DNA from: Bolinopsis microptera
Taxonomy: Eukaryota > Ctenophora > Tentaculata > Lobata > Bolinopsidae
DNA: 64,000 nt
NCBI RefSeq assembly: GCF_026151205.1
Contig: NC_087076.1
Location: 2,751,902-2,815,901, forward strand
Direction of reading: 5' to 3'
Under the pieces are notes generated by a model. It was not told the DNA's origin, did no database searches, and worked only from the letters and a program-made list of their open reading frames with translations. How positions within the stretch are numbered: the first letter of the stretch is position 1; each line of letters opens with the position of its first letter. This document shows positions 61,374-64,000 of the stretch, piece by piece. Position numbers and translations under genes: made by a program.

Positions 61374-63695
61374 CTACTCCTCATCCTCGTCGGAGTCCTC
61401 CTCTGAAATTTAACTGAACATTAATACAAATATTAATATTCACAGAAACTTTACACTCTGGACCAGGTTAATCCTGAAAATCTAACTTATCTTGGGACAT
61501 GTGGGCCCGAAATTAGAAGTTCGGAGATGTTAAGTTGTTGCCAAACAAGCTGTTCTTTAAAAGAATAGTTAAAGAAGTCAGTGAACAACTAAAATAAACA
61601 AACCTTCCTCGGCATTTTCAAGCCAGTTGACCATTTTCTCCATCTGAGAGAGGAATTCTGTTTGGCCCTTAGTGCTGTGTGAACTTTTGTACCAATCTAC
61701 TATTGCATCTTCCTCCAGCACGTTGCCTGAGGAAACAGGTCTGTTATTTAGGTTACCATCATTACCCAGACTGTTCCTGAATATTAGAGTTAGATTGACG
61801 TCTCGTTTTGGGTGGAAGAATGTTAATATTGGAGTTTGATTGGAAGAATGGCATTTACAAGTGCAGGTTGCATGTATTCCAATCTTACCGTTATAAAGCA
61901 TGAATATAACTTTGTGGAATGTTTTGAGAAAGTTGATGTTGTCGTAACAGAACTCTTGTATTTTGTTCATGAAGTCTATTTGTAATTTGTGTGTCTTGGC
62001 AATTTCCTTGAATAGCGCGCTGTATTGCTGAAAAGAGAGTTAAATTATAAGTGATTATAATTATATTGATACGGGTAGAAATACTGAGCCTCAGATCGAA
62101 ATAGAATAGAATGCTGCATAACACTGCCATTAATAATGGAAAGTTTAACCTGAAGTCAAACTCCTCGACAAATGATAAATTTCTCCTCACTTAAAACAAA
62201 TTGCCAGAAGAATGATACCTTGAGTTCCTTGTAAAAATCGTCAGGAATTGAGTCGGATCCAGCCCAATCTCCTGAGTTGGCAATGGCTGAGAATAGAGTT
62301 TGCATTGCATACGGTTGGGTCACCTTTCCTTGATCTGTTGCTTCTTTGATGTACACTGACAACTGAAACAAACGGCGTTAAATAAGAGTCTGTAATAGAA
62401 TCTAGCATGGAATTATTACTTGTTTATTATTAATTAATTACTTATATCAAATATTGTGATTTAACAGTGTTCATGGTCGTAGAAATGAAAGATATATCAA
62501 AAACAAGCAGGCCCAGATACGGATTCTCATAAAAAATATACAGCTTGTATATGTCATCTGGAATGATTCAGCTCACGGTCCAGGAATTTGTAATATACAC
62601 TTGGCAAGACTAGTAAAACTAGATAAGTATTGATTTTTAAAAGCTTTAAAGTGACGTTAGTCGTTACGCTTTCGTGTGACTCTGTCACACTTGACACAAA
62701 CGGGAAATGAGTCGCAAGCCTAGCTGTACGGCGCATTGCGTATGGTACGTGAGACTGAGCATGCAGCGCAGGCGAATCGGAAAAAATCAGTAATGCGCGC
62801 GTCGCAAAATTTGTAAGCAAGACGCGCCATTCCGCGCGCGAACTTTCTATAGGATAAACGACAAAATCACGTACGTTTTCGCAAGATTGAAACAAGTAAG
62901 ACTGTGACAAAAATTAGGTCATCAGTGACGAATCGGTCATTACCTCTGAAGTATTGTATTCGTCGTCATTCACGAACAATTTGATCCGGGAAACAAACAC
63001 TTTCCGGTTGTTATTCGCTCTTTGTGAACGCTGAAAATTGAATCTTTTAAAATACTGCCACTGGTAATAAAACAACGTGTATGCGTGAGTCCGTGACCAC
63101 ATATTATCTAGAAACACATGTTGTTAATCAGGGAAGAAAATATCAAATTTACTAAAAAGGTGTACTAACCACATGTTGGACCATCTCATTCAGTCCCTGT
63201 TCCTTGAAATAACTCTCTATGTGGTCCAGACTTCTTTTGGGACCGATTGGGAATATGTCCTGTGGCAAAAAGTCATTATGAGACAGAATAGTAGCATTAG
63301 TTGGAGCAACTTCAGGTTTCAATAGGACAATCAATAATTTAATTTTAATTCAAAAACTGCCAGTATGTAATTATTAGAATCACAACGAACATAAATTTCC
63401 CTTGCAGATATAACAGACTTAGTTAAAATTACAATGTTTCAACAAGCATGATAAGATATGAAACGTTCGCCGAGTTTGAAAACAACAGTCAGAGCCATTA
63501 CATTTTTCAGAAAAAAGGGTAACATTAAACAAATGGCTGACAGTGAGTGACCAGTATTTTGATAATATCTTGAATATTATTTTACCTGGAGGGAGGGGTC
63601 TAGAGAGGCTTTCTTGAGAGTAGAAGTTAAAGAAGCCATGTCCCTCTCCTGGAGCCATGTCCTGAACAGACTTGTTGCGTACATAACACTTACCT
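61374..63695 (-). CDS. BZW / eIF5-mimic protein, C-terminal seven exons (partial)
   Basis: Minus-strand exons in coding order: 63695-63586, 63259-63170, 63030-62944, 62362-62219, 62027-61889, 61726-61604 and 61402-61374; phases agree. They encode LFRTWLQERDMASLTSTLKK, FPIGPKRSLDHIESYFKEQG, SVYIKEATDQGKV, KIQEFCYDNINFLKTFHKVI, EEDAIVDWYKSSHSTKG and MEKMVNWLENAEE, ending EEDSDEDEE. This is the C-terminal HEAT-type half and W2 domain of BZW1/BZW2 (5MP), cytoplasmic proteins that mimic eIF5, bind eIF2 and regulate start-codon choice. The aromatic/acidic AA-boxes at the end are the eIF2-binding surface in the family. The 162-base intron 61,727-61,888 is in frame and open, but removing it gives the family spacing, so it is an intron (AACG|GTAAGA). 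The N-terminal half lies beyond the window. Confidence 0.9.
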
Positions 63696-64000
63696 CTGAA
63701 ATAGATAACATGACACAATGTTCAGATAGCGTGAAGAACACATACCGGATATCCCTCATTACGGGACTAAATATTGTTAATTAGATGGCTCCCAACTTCC
63801 CCATCTACAAGTGGAGAATGTAAATAATGTAACAAACAACAAATGATACATCTTACTGATGTCTCCTTGTTATATATTAACAAACAAACCAGAGTGTGAT
63901 CAATTTTCAGAGACAAACGCCGGCGACATTGTGTACTTATATGTGTGTAGTTCACCACTTGAACCGAGGACAAACGGTAAACTCTAATTCTTTTAGGTGG
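63696..64000 (-). other. Intron of the BZW-like gene to the window edge
   Basis: No further exon of the gene is recognised in the last 300 bases, so upstream exons must lie beyond the window. Confidence 0.55.

Noticed and set aside
61727-61888. A 54-residue insertion in the BZW-like protein
   Set aside because: The segment is open and in frame, but has GTAAGA and TTTCCTCAG borders, and removing it restores the family's normal spacing, so it is an intron.

Overview
This window is animal nuclear DNA. Its genes have many small exons with GT/AG introns, its intergenic DNA is AT-rich, and the recognisable proteins are metazoan: an axonemal dynein, POC1, ITPA, an eIF5-mimic protein, a multi-C2 membrane protein, and a receptor-phosphatase-like FN3 protein. 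A WSC-like extracellular domain and the style of the mobile elements suggest a marine invertebrate, possibly a cnidarian. That is a guess from family resemblance, not a search result.

Layout. At 433-892 are the last two exons of an axonemal dynein heavy chain. From 893 to about 19.8 kb no complete gene is recognised; the stretch holds repeats, a ~960-bp palindrome, TIR elements, a decayed LINE fragment (16.2-16.86 kb) and two orphan exons. From 19,837 to 37,236 runs one large + strand gene, rebuilt here from 18 exons. Their lengths sum to exactly 1,608 codons, giving a protein with several C2 domains and paired C-terminal membrane segments, MCTP-like. Its introns carry a 704-bp (AG)n tract, a 15-bp minisatellite and nested transposons. 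One intron (33,706-36,606) holds a complete gene on the opposite strand, encoding a one-pass receptor with an FN3 domain.

37.8-49.9 kb is a dense nest of transposons. Two copies of a pogo/Tigger-like element serve as landing sites. Copy A (39.1-41.1 kb) took at least four insertions. Copy B (42.7-49.9 kb) is split, with an 8-bp duplication, by a TIR element that contains tRNA-like promoter boxes. Those boxes are split in turn by a CR1-like LINE. The LINE encodes an AlkB-type dioxygenase domain followed by an SGNH esterase domain, then endonuclease and reverse transcriptase, and its esterase domain is broken by a 153-bp MITE. The nest appears to lie in an intron of a - strand gene with a WSC-like domain (41,226-50,540).

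52.5-63.7 kb is ordinary and gene-dense: POC1 (8 exons, 448 aa), ITPA (6 exons, 194 aa) with a Tc1-like MITE and an internally deleted LINE in intron 4, and the 3' part of a BZW/eIF5-mimic gene on the - strand converging on ITPA. The genes look like unrelated housekeeping, ciliary and membrane genes and not a functional cluster. The most interesting content is the AlkB-esterase retrotransposon and the record of its nested insertions.
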